Assembly: GCA_027623815.1 (NCBI GenBank)
Contig: JAQBUV010000035.1
Coordinates: 1 to 26,887 of the forward strand
Reading direction: 5' to 3'
Source of the DNA: Casp-Chloro-G3 sp002816715
Lineage (GTDB): Bacteria; Chloroflexota; Dehalococcoidia; Lucifugimonadales; UBA3495
Length of the DNA stretch: 26,887 nucleotides
The first letter of the stretch is position 1. Every line of letters begins with the position of its first letter. Of this stretch, positions 8,857 to 17,059 are shown piece after piece. Position numbers and translations under genes: made by a program. Under the pieces are notes generated by a model. The model was given only the letters and a program-made list of their open reading frames with translations, was not told where the DNA came from and searched no databases.

Positions 8857-9813
8857 ATGGCATCACCTCAAATAACTTTTGGTATCAACCTGACGGTCGA
8901 GGATTATTGGAACGTAGCTGAGTTTGCCCAGCGCGCCGAAGCATTGGGCTTTGACCGTGTTGCCACCGGCGAGCACGTAATGGACGGCAATCCCCCGCGA
9001 CCAACCATGCTGACCATTCCGGCGATGGCGGCCGCCGCTGGCGCAACACGCAACTTGCGGGTTATGAGCGGAATCGTCATCGCGCCGCTGTACCATCCGG
9101 TGCTGCTGGCCAAGCTGGTCAGCACTCTGGACGTGATCTCCAATGGCCGGCTGGATTTCGGCATTGGCATTAGCGGGCAGAGGGAGACTAGAGTCGAGTT
9201 TGAGGCGATGGAGATTCCGGTGCGTACTCGCGGTCGGCGCACTGACGAAATACTGGAAGTGTTAAAGCGGCTCTGGACTGAAGAGCATGTAACCCACCAC
9301 GGCAGATTCTTCAACTTTGAGGATATTACGCTGGTGCCCCAACCGGCCCAGAAACCCTACCCACCCATCTGGATCGCCGGGCGCAGCGATGCCGCGATGA
9401 AACGGGCGGCTCTGCACGCCGATGGTTGGTATCCCTATTTGTTCACCGTTCGCCGGATCAAGGCCAGCAACGACACCATTCGGCAGATGGCCGCCGAAGC
9501 CAATCGAGACCTGTCCGGCTTTCATTGGGGGCTGAATCAACCCACCTCGATCTCCGAAGACAGCCAAGAGGCGATGAGAGTCGCGGTAGCCCATGTCGGC
9601 CATCGCTACGTCACTCCAGAACGCACCGCTGAGGACATTGCCCAGGCTCTATGCGTGACCGGCACGCCTGAAGAATGTATCAAGGCTGTGGAAGACCGCA
9701 TCGAAGCTGGGGTTCGAGACTTCAATTTTGGGTTCCTGTCCGCCGACTCGGCCAGCCTGTTCCGGCAAATGGAGCTGTTTTCCAAGAAAGTGATGCCCCA
9801 TTTTAGAGGGTAA
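8857..9813 (+). CDS. LLM class flavin-dependent oxidoreductase
   Basis: A 318-residue luciferase-like monooxygenase fold protein (single TIM barrel using FMNH2 or F420). Recognisable blocks are the N-terminal ALGFDRVATGEHV near residues 29-41, NLRVMSGIVIAPLYHPVLLA near 65-84, GRLDFGIGIS near 96-105 and KPYPPIWIAGRSDAAMKRAA near 164-183. Members oxidise or reduce many substrates, so the reaction cannot be named; choice of FMN or F420 is also open. An in-frame GTG lies at 8851, but ATG 8857 has AGGAG five bases before it. The SRPBCC gene follows after 45 bp and an MBL hydrolase after that, suggesting a small catabolic operon. Confidence 0.92.
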   Translation: MASPQITFGINLTVEDYWNVAEFAQRAEALGFDRVATGEHVMDGNPPRPTMLTIPAMAAAAGATRNLRVMSGIVIAPLYHPVLLAKLVSTLDVISNGRLDFGIGISGQRETRVEFEAMEIPVRTRGRRTDEILEVLKRLWTEEHVTHHGRFFNFEDITLVPQPAQKPYPPIWIAGRSDAAMKRAALHADGWYPYLFTVRRIKASNDTIRQMAAEANRDLSGFHWGLNQPTSISEDSQEAMRVAVAHVGHRYVTPERTAEDIAQALCVTGTPEECIKAVEDRIEAGVRDFNFGFLSADSASLFRQMELFSKKVMPHFRG

Positions 9814-9858
9814 TGGCTGGCGAAGGGTATGGTAAACATTGATAGTCGGTTGTGAATC

Positions 9859-10284
9859 ATGCGTACCCTAATAATAAGCAGCATTGTCCCCGGCCAACCC
9901 GATCAGGTCTTTAAGCACGTTACGGCCTTCGGTTTGCATGGTGAAGTAGACCAGGCGGCGATGGAGCAAAAGTACGGCCAATTTCTGGAGCGTGAGGCCA
10001 ACACTTTCAAGTTTCTGGAGGATGTCGGTGGGGGAATCAATTGGGAGTGTGTATTCGACCCCCCACGACAAAGGATGATGAAGGCCATTGATTCCACCTG
10101 GTCTGATCGCCTTGACCGCTTTGAGGCAACCGAGGGCGGTACTCTATGGACCATCACCTGGCAACTGAAGTCCCGGGGGCTGCTGGTTTTCACGCAATGG
10201 CTTACCTTTCAGATCAAGACCAAACGGCAGGTGCGCGCGCAGATGATACAACCGGTTATTTCGCATTTTAGTGAGTCGGGTTGA
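9859..10284 (+). CDS. SRPBCC-family (START-like) small protein
   Basis: A 141-residue protein of the polyketide-cyclase/START-like fold. It starts with the typical strand and helix in which a short motif binding phrase (PGQPDQVFKHV) precedes the fold, then WECVFDPP, a strand with TLWTITWQLK, and a C-terminal amphipathic helix (FQIKTKRQVRAQMIQPVISH). Such proteins hold hydrophobic ligands in a deep pocket, and some are cyclases or hydrolases. The ribosome site is weak. It lies between the LLM oxidoreductase and MBL hydrolase genes, so it may bind a substrate or product of those enzymes. Confidence 0.72.
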   Translation: MRTLIISSIVPGQPDQVFKHVTAFGLHGEVDQAAMEQKYGQFLEREANTFKFLEDVGGGINWECVFDPPRQRMMKAIDSTWSDRLDRFEATEGGTLWTITWQLKSRGLLVFTQWLTFQIKTKRQVRAQMIQPVISHFSESG

Positions 10285-10363
10285 TTTGCGGGAGATGGCC
10301 GGCCAATTGACATCGCTCCCGCATGGGAATAGGCTTCGAAAGGAATAACCCAGGAGCAGATGA

Positions 10364-11488
10364 ATGGATCATAACTTTAAGGACTTGACCGTACTCCGCC
10401 AAGGCGAATCCAATGGTGACCGTATGGTTATTCGTATTGTGCCGCACCGGGGAGTCCCGATCCACGCCGTCTCGGTTCCCAGGGCCGCATTTTCCTACAC
10501 CGGACCCACTTGGGCTTACCTTTTCGAGAATGAAGGGCTTACTCTGATCGACGCCGGGGAATTCGGCTCTTTCCACGAACTGGACGACGGCCTCAAATGC
10601 GCTGGGTTTCGTGCCAAAGACATTCAGCGGGTAATTATTACCCACGGCCATGAAGACCACGACGGGGCGGTGGCCGAGTTGGTGGCGGAGACTGGCGCTG
10701 AAGTGTGGGCCCACGACATCTACGCTTACCTGCAAGGCTACGACCCCAGGACCATCCAGATGAGGGTCTCTTCACCGATTCAGGAGGAGTTTCATCGGGT
10801 GGCCGACGCCAACGAAGCATTCGCGCCAACCTCCAACACGCGCGAGCAATATCTGGAACGCAAAAAGGGTCTGCATATTGACCACCAGATACAGCCAGGG
10901 GAGCAACTGGGCAATATGAGCCTGATTCACGCCCCGGGACATTCTCCCGACGAACTGTGCATGAAGTTGGACGATGTGGTATTTACCGGCGATCATGTGC
11001 TGCCGGAAATTTCACCGCATCCCACTATGAAAACTATATTCGCGCCGGAAATCAAAGAGCGACTGCCCTCCGTGTACCATACTGAATCCAATTGGTACGG
11101 GCTGGCCACCTACCTAACTTCGTTGAAGATAGTCTCGGACATGGGTGAGCAAACCCAGGTGTTGCCCGCCCATCGATACTTCAATCGAGATAAATTCAAC
11201 TGCCTCAATGCACTGCGGGCAAGAGATATTATTGAGCATCACGGCCATCGGCTGGGTCAAATGCTGAACAATCTCGGCTCAAATGCAGTTGGGCTGGAGC
11301 AGCTAACCAGGGGCATTTTCGAGCACCGGAAGTTGATGGGCCTTAACCTGCGGGCGGCGATGGCCGAGATGGTGGCCCACATTGAGTTGCTGGAAGATGC
11401 TGGCGACCTGGAAATTACTGACCGTCGGGAATTACTGCGCACCGGCAGCGAGCATTACCGCGAGTTTATTCATCAACTGACGGCTTGA
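10364..11488 (+). CDS. MBL-fold metallo-hydrolase with C-terminal helical domain
   Basis: A 374-residue metallo-beta-lactamase superfamily hydrolase. Metal ligands are visible as H94-x-H96-x-D98-H99 in THGHEDHD, H193 in APGHSPDE, D210 in FTGDH and H270 in LPAHRY, so a dinuclear site is complete. After about residue 285 a helical region containing EHRKLMGLNLRAAMAEMVAH and LEDAGDLEI resembles the winged-helix tail found in LACTB2-like members. The substrate is unknown; thioesterase or lactonase activity is typical. ATG 10364 has AGGAG seven bases upstream. Third gene of the probable LLM-SRPBCC-MBL unit. Confidence 0.92.
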   Translation: MDHNFKDLTVLRQGESNGDRMVIRIVPHRGVPIHAVSVPRAAFSYTGPTWAYLFENEGLTLIDAGEFGSFHELDDGLKCAGFRAKDIQRVIITHGHEDHDGAVAELVAETGAEVWAHDIYAYLQGYDPRTIQMRVSSPIQEEFHRVADANEAFAPTSNTREQYLERKKGLHIDHQIQPGEQLGNMSLIHAPGHSPDELCMKLDDVVFTGDHVLPEISPHPTMKTIFAPEIKERLPSVYHTESNWYGLATYLTSLKIVSDMGEQTQVLPAHRYFNRDKFNCLNALRARDIIEHHGHRLGQMLNNLGSNAVGLEQLTRGIFEHRKLMGLNLRAAMAEMVAHIELLEDAGDLEITDRRELLRTGSEHYREFIHQLTA

Positions 11489-11538
11489 AGCAGAACTAGA
11501 ATCGCGACAGTCCAGGGTTCTCTTGCCCCAAAACGCAC

Positions 11539-11579
11539 CGAGGCCCAGAAGGGTGTATCCACATTCTATCGGGGCCTCG
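11539..11579. terminator. Possible stem-loop between convergent genes
   Basis: CGAGGCCC (11539-11546) and GGGCCTCG (11572-11579) can form an 8-bp stem with a 25-base loop between the MBL hydrolase (plus strand) and the YtxH-like gene (minus strand). There is no clear U-run, so the call is tentative. Confidence 0.4.
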
Positions 11580-11598
11580 CGCGATAATATCATCCAGC

Positions 11599-11802
11599 TT
11601 AGCCGGAAATTTCAGCATAGTCGTCCATCGGCTCACCGTCGCCGTTGCCCGAACGCCTCACCCGCTGGCGCAACTCGTTGGCCCGGGAGAAAATAACGCT
11701 GCGAGCCTGTTTGCCGCTTTTGGGAGCCAGTATCACCCCCGCCAGAGCGCCCAACAGCGCGCCACCAGCTAGACCGAGAGCCACTTTATTCTGGGTCTTC
11801 AT
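11599..11802 (-). CDS. YtxH-domain small membrane protein
   Basis: A 67-residue protein with an N-terminal glycine/alanine-rich hydrophobic segment (about 6-26, LGLAGGALLGALAGVILAP) followed by KSGKQAR and a basic, polar tail. The hydrophobic stretch ending in APKSGK is the YtxH signature (general stress and gas-vesicle-like small proteins). Function is poorly known. The start ATG at 11802 has GAGGAGG seven bases before it, which rules out an in-frame TTG six bases further upstream. It is convergent with the MBL hydrolase. Confidence 0.85.
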   Translation of the reverse strand: MKTQNKVALGLAGGALLGALAGVILAPKSGKQARSVIFSRANELRQRVRRSGNGDGEPMDDYAEISG

Positions 11803-12008
11803 AACCAAGCCTCCTCTTTTTTTCTTTCCGGGTCAATCAACACAACCCTTCTACGTATTAAGATGCTGGCAATGGCTAAAAAGTTCCCGATCAAATTCTG
11901 GAGCACACGGCAGAAAACTTGATAATGCTGCGGAATGCTGGGGGCGCTGGTCGCCGACTGTTAGCTATGCATCGAGTCGCCGAACCGCCGCAGAATGTAG
12001 CCCCAGAT

Positions 12009-12950
12009 TCACTGCTCGTCCGACATATCTCCCAGGATGTCCCGCAAAGTCTGGTCAAGCCCTGGGGCCAAGTCCACGTGTTCCGAGTAAGGGGCGTAAC
12101 TGTAGTCGGCTTTAACCCGGTCAATAATCTCTTTGGCTTTGGGATTGGCACGGGCAATTTCATCCAATGTTTCTTGCAACCGCCGGGACTCGGCATTGCC
12201 CAATGATTCCAGTTCAGACAGGTTGATGTCAAGTTGGAACATCCCGCGCAGCCGACGCATGATATCGTAAAAAGACCGATGGTCGGTGGCGATCCCAGCC
12301 TGCTGATGGTCGCCAGTGTTAAAGGGATACATTGGGGCCATTGCACCCAAACGGAAAACCTCAGTGTCCGGGTATTGATAGTGGGCCATGGCAACCAGGG
12401 CCATACCAATGGTTGGCCCCTGGCGGCCCAAACTGCCATAGTTGGAGAACTGCACCCCAAACTTCTCCAGGGTTTCCTTCATTTCGGCTTTGCTGTAGAC
12501 ACAGCCGATCCTTCTCTCCATTTCTGGAGGAGCCGGGCCGTTGTATCCCTCAACCGCGACGGTCTGTTCAATGCCCAACTCAGCTATGGCTTGAAAAAAT
12601 GCCTCGCCGTATAAATCAATGCGATACCAGGGTTCCTCGCCTCGAAACAAAATCAGCCCATTTCCGGCATCGTAGAAGCTATTGTTCTGGGACATGGGCC
12701 TGCTGGGCAAGCCATCCTGAAAGGACGCCCGGGGCCGGAAGGCATCGTGGGTTCCGGAAATCTGAAAGGGGTAGCACATCCTGGAAACGGTCGGCGACAT
12801 CTCACCGATTTTTTTGGCCTCCAGCGTATTGACTAAGTACCGGGACAACCCGCTGGATATATCACCGCCATCAGACCACTGACGTCGCCAACCCGCTATC
12901 AGGTACTTGGCGGTGGGCTTTTCGTTCAGGATTAACAACTCATCGGCCAT
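12009..12950 (-). CDS. PAC2-family protein
   Basis: A 313-residue protein. The N-terminal third (LIAGWRRQWSDGGDISSGL near 17-35, then LVNTLEAKKIGEM) matches PAC2, the fold shared with eukaryotic proteasome-assembly chaperone 2. Later blocks include VAVEGYNGPAPPE near 130-142, SNYGSLGRQGPTIGMAL near 166-182, and a helical C-terminal tail. Bacterial PAC2 proteins occur widely, including in bacteria without proteasomes, and their role is unproven. AGGAG lies about nine bases before the ATG. It is divergent from lutA across a 221-bp gap that contains tandem 13-bp repeats. Confidence 0.82.
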   Translation of the reverse strand: MADELLILNEKPTAKYLIAGWRRQWSDGGDISSGLSRYLVNTLEAKKIGEMSPTVSRMCYPFQISGTHDAFRPRASFQDGLPSRPMSQNNSFYDAGNGLILFRGEEPWYRIDLYGEAFFQAIAELGIEQTVAVEGYNGPAPPEMERRIGCVYSKAEMKETLEKFGVQFSNYGSLGRQGPTIGMALVAMAHYQYPDTEVFRLGAMAPMYPFNTGDHQQAGIATDHRSFYDIMRRLRGMFQLDINLSELESLGNAESRRLQETLDEIARANPKAKEIIDRVKADYSYAPYSEHVDLAPGLDQTLRDILGDMSDEQ

Positions 12951-12965
12951 TGGGCGGCTCTCCTA

Positions 12966-12991
12966 GCGGTCACTGGTTGCGGTCACTGGTT
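12966..12991. repeat. Two tandem 13-bp repeats in the PAC2/lutA divergent region
   Basis: gcggtcactggtt occurs at 12966-12978 and again at 12979-12991 with no mismatch. The first copy is 15 bases in front of the PAC2 start codon and about 180 bases in front of lutA, so it could be a direct-repeat operator or a slippage duplication. Confidence 0.55.
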
Positions 12992-13171
12992 TTTGATTAT
13001 GATGTGAACCCGGCGCGGGGTGACATTGACCACATTATACAACCAGTCGAACTAAAGGGCGCGGCTCCCCAGGAACTGCCGGGCGAACAGCGGAAAGACA
13101 CACCCTCGGTTGCCACGGCACACCGGGTCTGATATCCTTACCAGCACAAATCCGGCCCTGCCGAGGTCTAA

Positions 13172-13915
13172 TTGGCCAGCACCCCAGGCACCAAAGCATC
13201 CCTTTACGTCACCTGCATCATCGACCAGCTTTACCCAGAAGTGGGTGTCAGCGTGGTTAGGGTGCTCAGAAAGCTGGGAGTGCAGGTAGACTTCCCACCC
13301 GACCAGACCTGTTGCGGCCAGCCGCTATTTAATTCAGGATACGCCACCCAGGCCCGCCAATTGGCGGAACGAGTGCTCCACAGTTTCAAGGACGCCACCT
13401 ATGTGGTGGTTCCTTCCGGTTCCTGCGCCGCCATGATGCGGGTCTTTTACCTTGATCTTTTCGAAGATGACCCTGTTATGCACCGGCGAGCCCAGGAATT
13501 TTCGTCCAAAGTGTACGAGTTCTCCGAGTTTCTGGTTAAAGTGCTGAACGTAACCAGCATCGACGCTCACGCTGAAGGCACCGCCACCTACCATCCTGGC
13601 TGTCATCTTCTGCGCGAGTTGGGTGTTAGAGAAGAGCCGCAGAAGTTGCTGGCCAACGTTGACGGACTGGATATGGTAGACCTGCCAGATGCCGAAGCCT
13701 GCTGCGGCTTTGGCGGCACATTCTCGGTAAAGTATCCCCATATATCCGAAGGCATGGTGGCAAATAAAGTCACAAACGTCCTTGCGACCGGCGCGGATAC
13801 GCTGGTTTCTTGCGACATGAGTTGCTTGATGAACATTGGTGGCGCGCTCAGTCGGCAGCAACATCCGGTCAACGTGAAACACCTGGCCCAGATGCTAGAC
13901 CAGGAGGCCAGTTAG
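13172..13915 (+). CDS. lutA: L-lactate dehydrogenase complex subunit LutA/LldE (Fe-S protein)
   Basis: A 247-residue protein with two CCG domains. The N-terminal half has TCIIDQLYP, then TCCGQPLFNSGY and SGSCAAM; the C-terminal half has YHPGCHLLRELG, EACCGFGGTFSVKYP and SCDMSCLMNIGG. These cysteine blocks bind a noncubane or linear Fe-S centre in heterodisulfide reductase-like proteins. With LutB and LutC it oxidises L-lactate to pyruvate and passes electrons to the respiratory chain. The start is probably TTG at 13172, with GAGG a few bases upstream; there is no ATG nearby. Its stop codon overlaps the lutB start by one base. Confidence 0.93.
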   Translation: MASTPGTKASLYVTCIIDQLYPEVGVSVVRVLRKLGVQVDFPPDQTCCGQPLFNSGYATQARQLAERVLHSFKDATYVVVPSGSCAAMMRVFYLDLFEDDPVMHRRAQEFSSKVYEFSEFLVKVLNVTSIDAHAEGTATYHPGCHLLRELGVREEPQKLLANVDGLDMVDLPDAEACCGFGGTFSVKYPHISEGMVANKVTNVLATGADTLVSCDMSCLMNIGGALSRQQHPVNVKHLAQMLDQEAS

Positions 13916-15369
13916 TGCCTCAGGTAAAAACTCAAGACTTTTTCAACGCTTCCGCGCTGTCAATAAAAGACCCGGAGTTACAGCAGGCGTTGCAGCGGGT
14001 CGGCGCTGGCTTTGACAACGCCCGGCGGGAGGCCATTGAAGAAGTCTCGGCTGAAGTCTGGGAACAGTGGCGCGAAGAAGCCCGCCAGATCAAAGAACAC
14101 ACCATCAATCACCTGGACTACTACCTGGAACTGCTCCACGACAACGTGACCAAGAATGGCGGCCACGTTCACTTCGCCCGCGACGCCGATCAAGCCAATG
14201 CCATCGTCGCCGATCTGGCGCAGAGCAAGGGCGTCAAAATAGTCACCAAAGGCAAGTCGATGGTGTCGGAGGAACTGAGCCTGAACCACGTCCTTGAGGA
14301 CATAGGCACCGAGGTTTACGAGACCGACCTCGGCGAGTACATCATCCAACTGGCTGAGGAAACTCCCTCCCATCTGGTCGCGCCAGCCCTGCACAAGACC
14401 AAGGCGCAGGTGGCCCAACTGTTCACCGACAAGCTGGGCGTGCCCTACAACGAGGACATTGAAGAAATGGCCCGCATCGCCGGGGAGGCCCTGCGCGGCA
14501 AATTCATGGCGGCGGACATGGGCATCAGCGGGGCCAACTTTCTCATCGCTGAGACCGGCAGTCTGGTCATTATCACCAACGAAGGCAACGGACGGCTCTG
14601 CACTTCCGCGCCGCGCATCCACGTTGGCATTACCGGAATGGAGAAGGTCATCCCTTCTCTGCATGACCTGGCCTTGTTTTTGCGGCTACTGCCCAGGTCG
14701 GCCACCGGACAGCGATTGACCAGCTACGTCAGCATGGTCAGCGGCCCGCGCCGCCCGGCAGACGAGGATGGGCCGGAAGAGTTTCACCTGGTCATAGTGG
14801 ATAACGGACGTTCCAAGTTGCTGGCCGACCCCAAACTGCGGGAGTCGCTTTACTGCATCCGCTGCGGGGCCTGCCTGAACATCTGCCCGGTCTACCAGAA
14901 AGTGGGCGGTCACGCCTACGGATGGGTCTATCCGGGCCCAATCGGGGCCATTGTCACGCCCAACCTGGTGGGACTGAAACAGGCCAAAGACCTGCCCTTC
15001 GCTTCCAGCCTCTGCGGGGCCTGCCGCGAAGTCTGTCCGGTCAAGATAAACATCCCCCGCATGCTGCTGCACCTGCGTCAGGAACTAACCGAAAGCCCCG
15101 ACCCGGCGGTGAAGTCGGCCCCCGCTGTGGAAAGCATGTTGGCCAGCTGCTACACCGCCATTATGAGCCGCCCGACCCTGCTGTCTATTTCCACGAAAAT
15201 GCTCAAGCTATTGCAAATGCCCCTCGCCAGCAATGGCCGCATCAAGAAAGCGCCATTTGCGCCACTGTCCCGGTGGACACGCTCTAGAGACTTACCGGCG
15301 TTGCCCCGACGTTCTTTCCGGGAAATCTGGCGGCAGGAATTATCCAGTGTTGACCAGAGCGACCGATAA
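13915..15369 (+). CDS. lutB: L-lactate dehydrogenase complex subunit LutB/LldF
   Basis: A 484-residue iron-sulfur protein. An N-terminal LUD domain (about 60-300, with VTKGKSMVSEE and GANFLIAETGSLVI) is followed by a ferredoxin-like module: CIRCGACLNICP with Cys314, 317, 320 and 324, and CGACREVCP with Cys367, 370 and 374. It is the electron-transfer subunit of lactate utilisation. The frame is open upstream into lutA, but GTG 13915 is the likely start: AGGAGG sits seven bases before it and GTG overlaps the lutA stop as TAGTG, indicating translational coupling. Length agrees with the family (about 470-490). Confidence 0.95.
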   Translation: MPQVKTQDFFNASALSIKDPELQQALQRVGAGFDNARREAIEEVSAEVWEQWREEARQIKEHTINHLDYYLELLHDNVTKNGGHVHFARDADQANAIVADLAQSKGVKIVTKGKSMVSEELSLNHVLEDIGTEVYETDLGEYIIQLAEETPSHLVAPALHKTKAQVAQLFTDKLGVPYNEDIEEMARIAGEALRGKFMAADMGISGANFLIAETGSLVIITNEGNGRLCTSAPRIHVGITGMEKVIPSLHDLALFLRLLPRSATGQRLTSYVSMVSGPRRPADEDGPEEFHLVIVDNGRSKLLADPKLRESLYCIRCGACLNICPVYQKVGGHAYGWVYPGPIGAIVTPNLVGLKQAKDLPFASSLCGACREVCPVKINIPRMLLHLRQELTESPDPAVKSAPAVESMLASCYTAIMSRPTLLSISTKMLKLLQMPLASNGRIKKAPFAPLSRWTRSRDLPALPRRSFREIWRQELSSVDQSDR

Positions 15370-15370
15370 C

Positions 15371-16117
15371 GTGAGCAGTTCTCTGGAAATACCCAAGGAC
15401 GAGTTTCTAGCCTCAGTTCGGCATGCCTTGGGGCGTCAAACAGGCTCCGCGCCGGTGCCGCCTTACCCCCACCTGGAGGAAAGCCTGGCCCAGCTAGAGT
15501 CGCTAGCGCTGGAAATGGAGCGTCGGGTTGCCCACAATCGGGATGCCTTGTTGACCAAGCTGGCCGAAACCGCCCAACTGCGGGGCTGGAATGTCTGCCG
15601 AGCCGCCAATCCTGAAGCGGCGATCAGTTATGTCGAGTCAGTAGTTACCGGACTGAAGGTTGGGCAGGTAGTGCGGTCAGCCCAAGAAATTTTCGATCAG
15701 TTGCCGGTAGAGCGGGCTCTGCTGGATCTGGGCATAGGCGTGGTCGCCATAGCCAATGACGATCAACACACCCGGGAACAGCTCAGGAACGAGATAATCG
15801 CCGCCGGAGTAGGAATCACCGGCGTGGACTACGCGGTTTCCGAGACCGGCTCGGTGGTGGTGATGCCCCGTCAGGGCCTCAGCCGTCTGGTCTCGCTGGT
15901 GCCGCCGGTGCACATTGCGCTGGTGCGGGCACAGGACGTGGTGGAGAGCTTGGACGACGTATTTCTGCTACGTCGCGTGGAGTATCACCGCCACGGCGGC
16001 GACATGGGAAGCTACTTGAACTTCATTACCGGCCCCAGCCGCACCGCCGACATTGAGCAGACAATTGTGATTGGCGTTCACGGCCCCAAGGAAGCCCACA
16101 TGGTGCTGCTGGGATAG
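15371..16117 (+). CDS. lutC: Lactate utilisation protein LutC (LUD domain)
   Basis: A 248-residue LUD-domain protein. The N-terminus KDEFLASVRHALGRQTG is typical of LutC, and the core has GVDYAVSETGSVVVMPRQG, SLVPPVHIALV and the C-terminal MGSYLNFITGPSRTADIEQ block. It completes the LutABC lactate oxidation complex. The GTG start at 15371 lies one base past the lutB stop; a TTG at 15350, overlapping lutB, is an alternative with AGGA upstream, so the first seven residues are uncertain. A longer in-frame extension inside lutB is not supported by homology. The MNT/HEPN pair follows after 48 bp on the same strand. Confidence 0.93.
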   Translation: MSSSLEIPKDEFLASVRHALGRQTGSAPVPPYPHLEESLAQLESLALEMERRVAHNRDALLTKLAETAQLRGWNVCRAANPEAAISYVESVVTGLKVGQVVRSAQEIFDQLPVERALLDLGIGVVAIANDDQHTREQLRNEIIAAGVGITGVDYAVSETGSVVVMPRQGLSRLVSLVPPVHIALVRAQDVVESLDDVFLLRRVEYHRHGGDMGSYLNFITGPSRTADIEQTIVIGVHGPKEAHMVLLG

Positions 16118-16165
16118 CGATTGGAAGTGCCCGGCTTGGATAGGATACTGGAATAGGAGAAAAAC

Positions 16166-16507
16166 ATGCCAGTGCGAATCGGGTTCACCAAGTTCCGCCA
16201 GCAAATGCTGGAACAGGAACTGGAGAATATTCAGGAGCTATTACCCACGTTAGGCGTGGAGAAGGTCATCCTGAGCGGAGATATGGTCTCCGGCAACTAC
16301 TCGCCGGACAGCCGAATCGACCTGATCATTGTCCACGACACCGACCGCCCCTTTGGCCGTCGCGCCGACTTTTTCTCCTACCACCTAGGCAGCGGGGTAG
16401 AAGTGGAGACACTGGTGTACACCCCGGAGGAGTTTGACCATCTGCGAGCCACATTGCCGGCGCTGCATGCCGCTTGCGAAAAAGGACGTGTGATTTTCAA
16501 TGCCTGA
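16166..16507 (+). CDS. MNT-type nucleotidyltransferase-fold protein with degenerate active site
   Basis: A 113-residue minimal nucleotidyltransferase-like protein. Residues 36-53 align with the family signature (GSxxxG followed by SDxDL) but read SGDMVSGNYSPDSRIDL: the Ser after Gly38 is Asp39, and the first metal-binding Asp is Arg50; only Asp52 is kept. A further acidic strand GVEVETLVYTPEEF (77-90) follows. In HEPN/MNT modules the MNT protein acts as antitoxin, often by AMPylating the HEPN toxin; loss of the Asp pair suggests that this one acts by binding or is inactive. AGGAG precedes the ATG. It overlaps the HEPN gene by eight bases. Confidence 0.78.
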   Translation: MPVRIGFTKFRQQMLEQELENIQELLPTLGVEKVILSGDMVSGNYSPDSRIDLIIVHDTDRPFGRRADFFSYHLGSGVEVETLVYTPEEFDHLRATLPALHAACEKGRVIFNA

Positions 16508-16901
16508 CCATGTAGCCGAAGGCGCGCGCTGGCTCCGCCAGGCGGTGCAAGACCTGGAAGACGCCGAGTTCAACCGTGAGGGGAGTCGGTTTAACCTGGC
16601 CTGCTTTTTGGGACAGCAGGCCGGTGAAAAGGCCATCAAAGCATTTCTGTACCATCGCGGTGCCGAAGACGTTTGGGGGCATTCGCTGACCGACCTGTGT
16701 GAAGACGCTAAAATCTTCGAGATGTTCTTCGACACCATCAAAAGCGATGCCCGGCAATTGGACAAGTACTATTCCATCACCCGATACCCGGAGTTTCTGC
16801 CCAGCGGAATACCGTCGGAGGCCTTCGACCGAGTGGACGCCGACCGGGCCATTGAGCTATCTCAGCAAGTGGTGGAGTTCGTGCGGGAGCGGTTGGGGTG
16901 A
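16500..16901 (+). CDS. HEPN-domain protein (partner of the MNT protein)
   Basis: A 133-residue all-helical protein. It has the HEPN core LACFLGQQAGEKAIKAFLYH (33-52), then GHSLTDL (60-66) and YYSITRYPEF (90-99), a pattern seen in PF05168-type HEPN proteins. HEPN proteins are commonly RNases acting as toxins; their catalytic R-x4-6-H motif is not cleanly present here (the nearest is R53 with H61, spaced by seven residues), so RNase activity is uncertain. Start and stop overlap with the upstream MNT gene by eight bases (ATGCCTGA), so the pair is translated together. Confidence 0.8.
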   Translation: MPDHVAEGARWLRQAVQDLEDAEFNREGSRFNLACFLGQQAGEKAIKAFLYHRGAEDVWGHSLTDLCEDAKIFEMFFDTIKSDARQLDKYYSITRYPEFLPSGIPSEAFDRVDADRAIELSQQVVEFVRERLG

Positions 16902-16941
16902 AGCGAAGCATCGCTCAATAACTGGCTTCCGCGCAGAAACA

Positions 16942-16968
16942 GTGGTTCGCCAGGCTCACGACGAGCGG
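16942..16968. repeat. Fragment of a common intergenic repeat
   Basis: The stretch gtggttcgccaggctcacga with cgagcgg after it translates as VVRQAHDER, a peptide typical of widely distributed intergenic repeats that are often mis-annotated as protein. It lies just past the HEPN stop. Only this single fragment is seen. Confidence 0.45.
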
Positions 16969-17059
16969 AAATAAACCCGCTCACCAGGTGCAATTCGAAG
17001 GGCCATCTTCTCTCGCTAAGGGACACTGTTTTGCGCAAGGCAGGGTGATAGATACTCCT

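Noticed and set aside
13978..14664. Open frame of 228 codons antisense to lutB
   Set aside because: It is the shadow of a strongly recognised gene with GC-rich third positions; no family pattern of its own.
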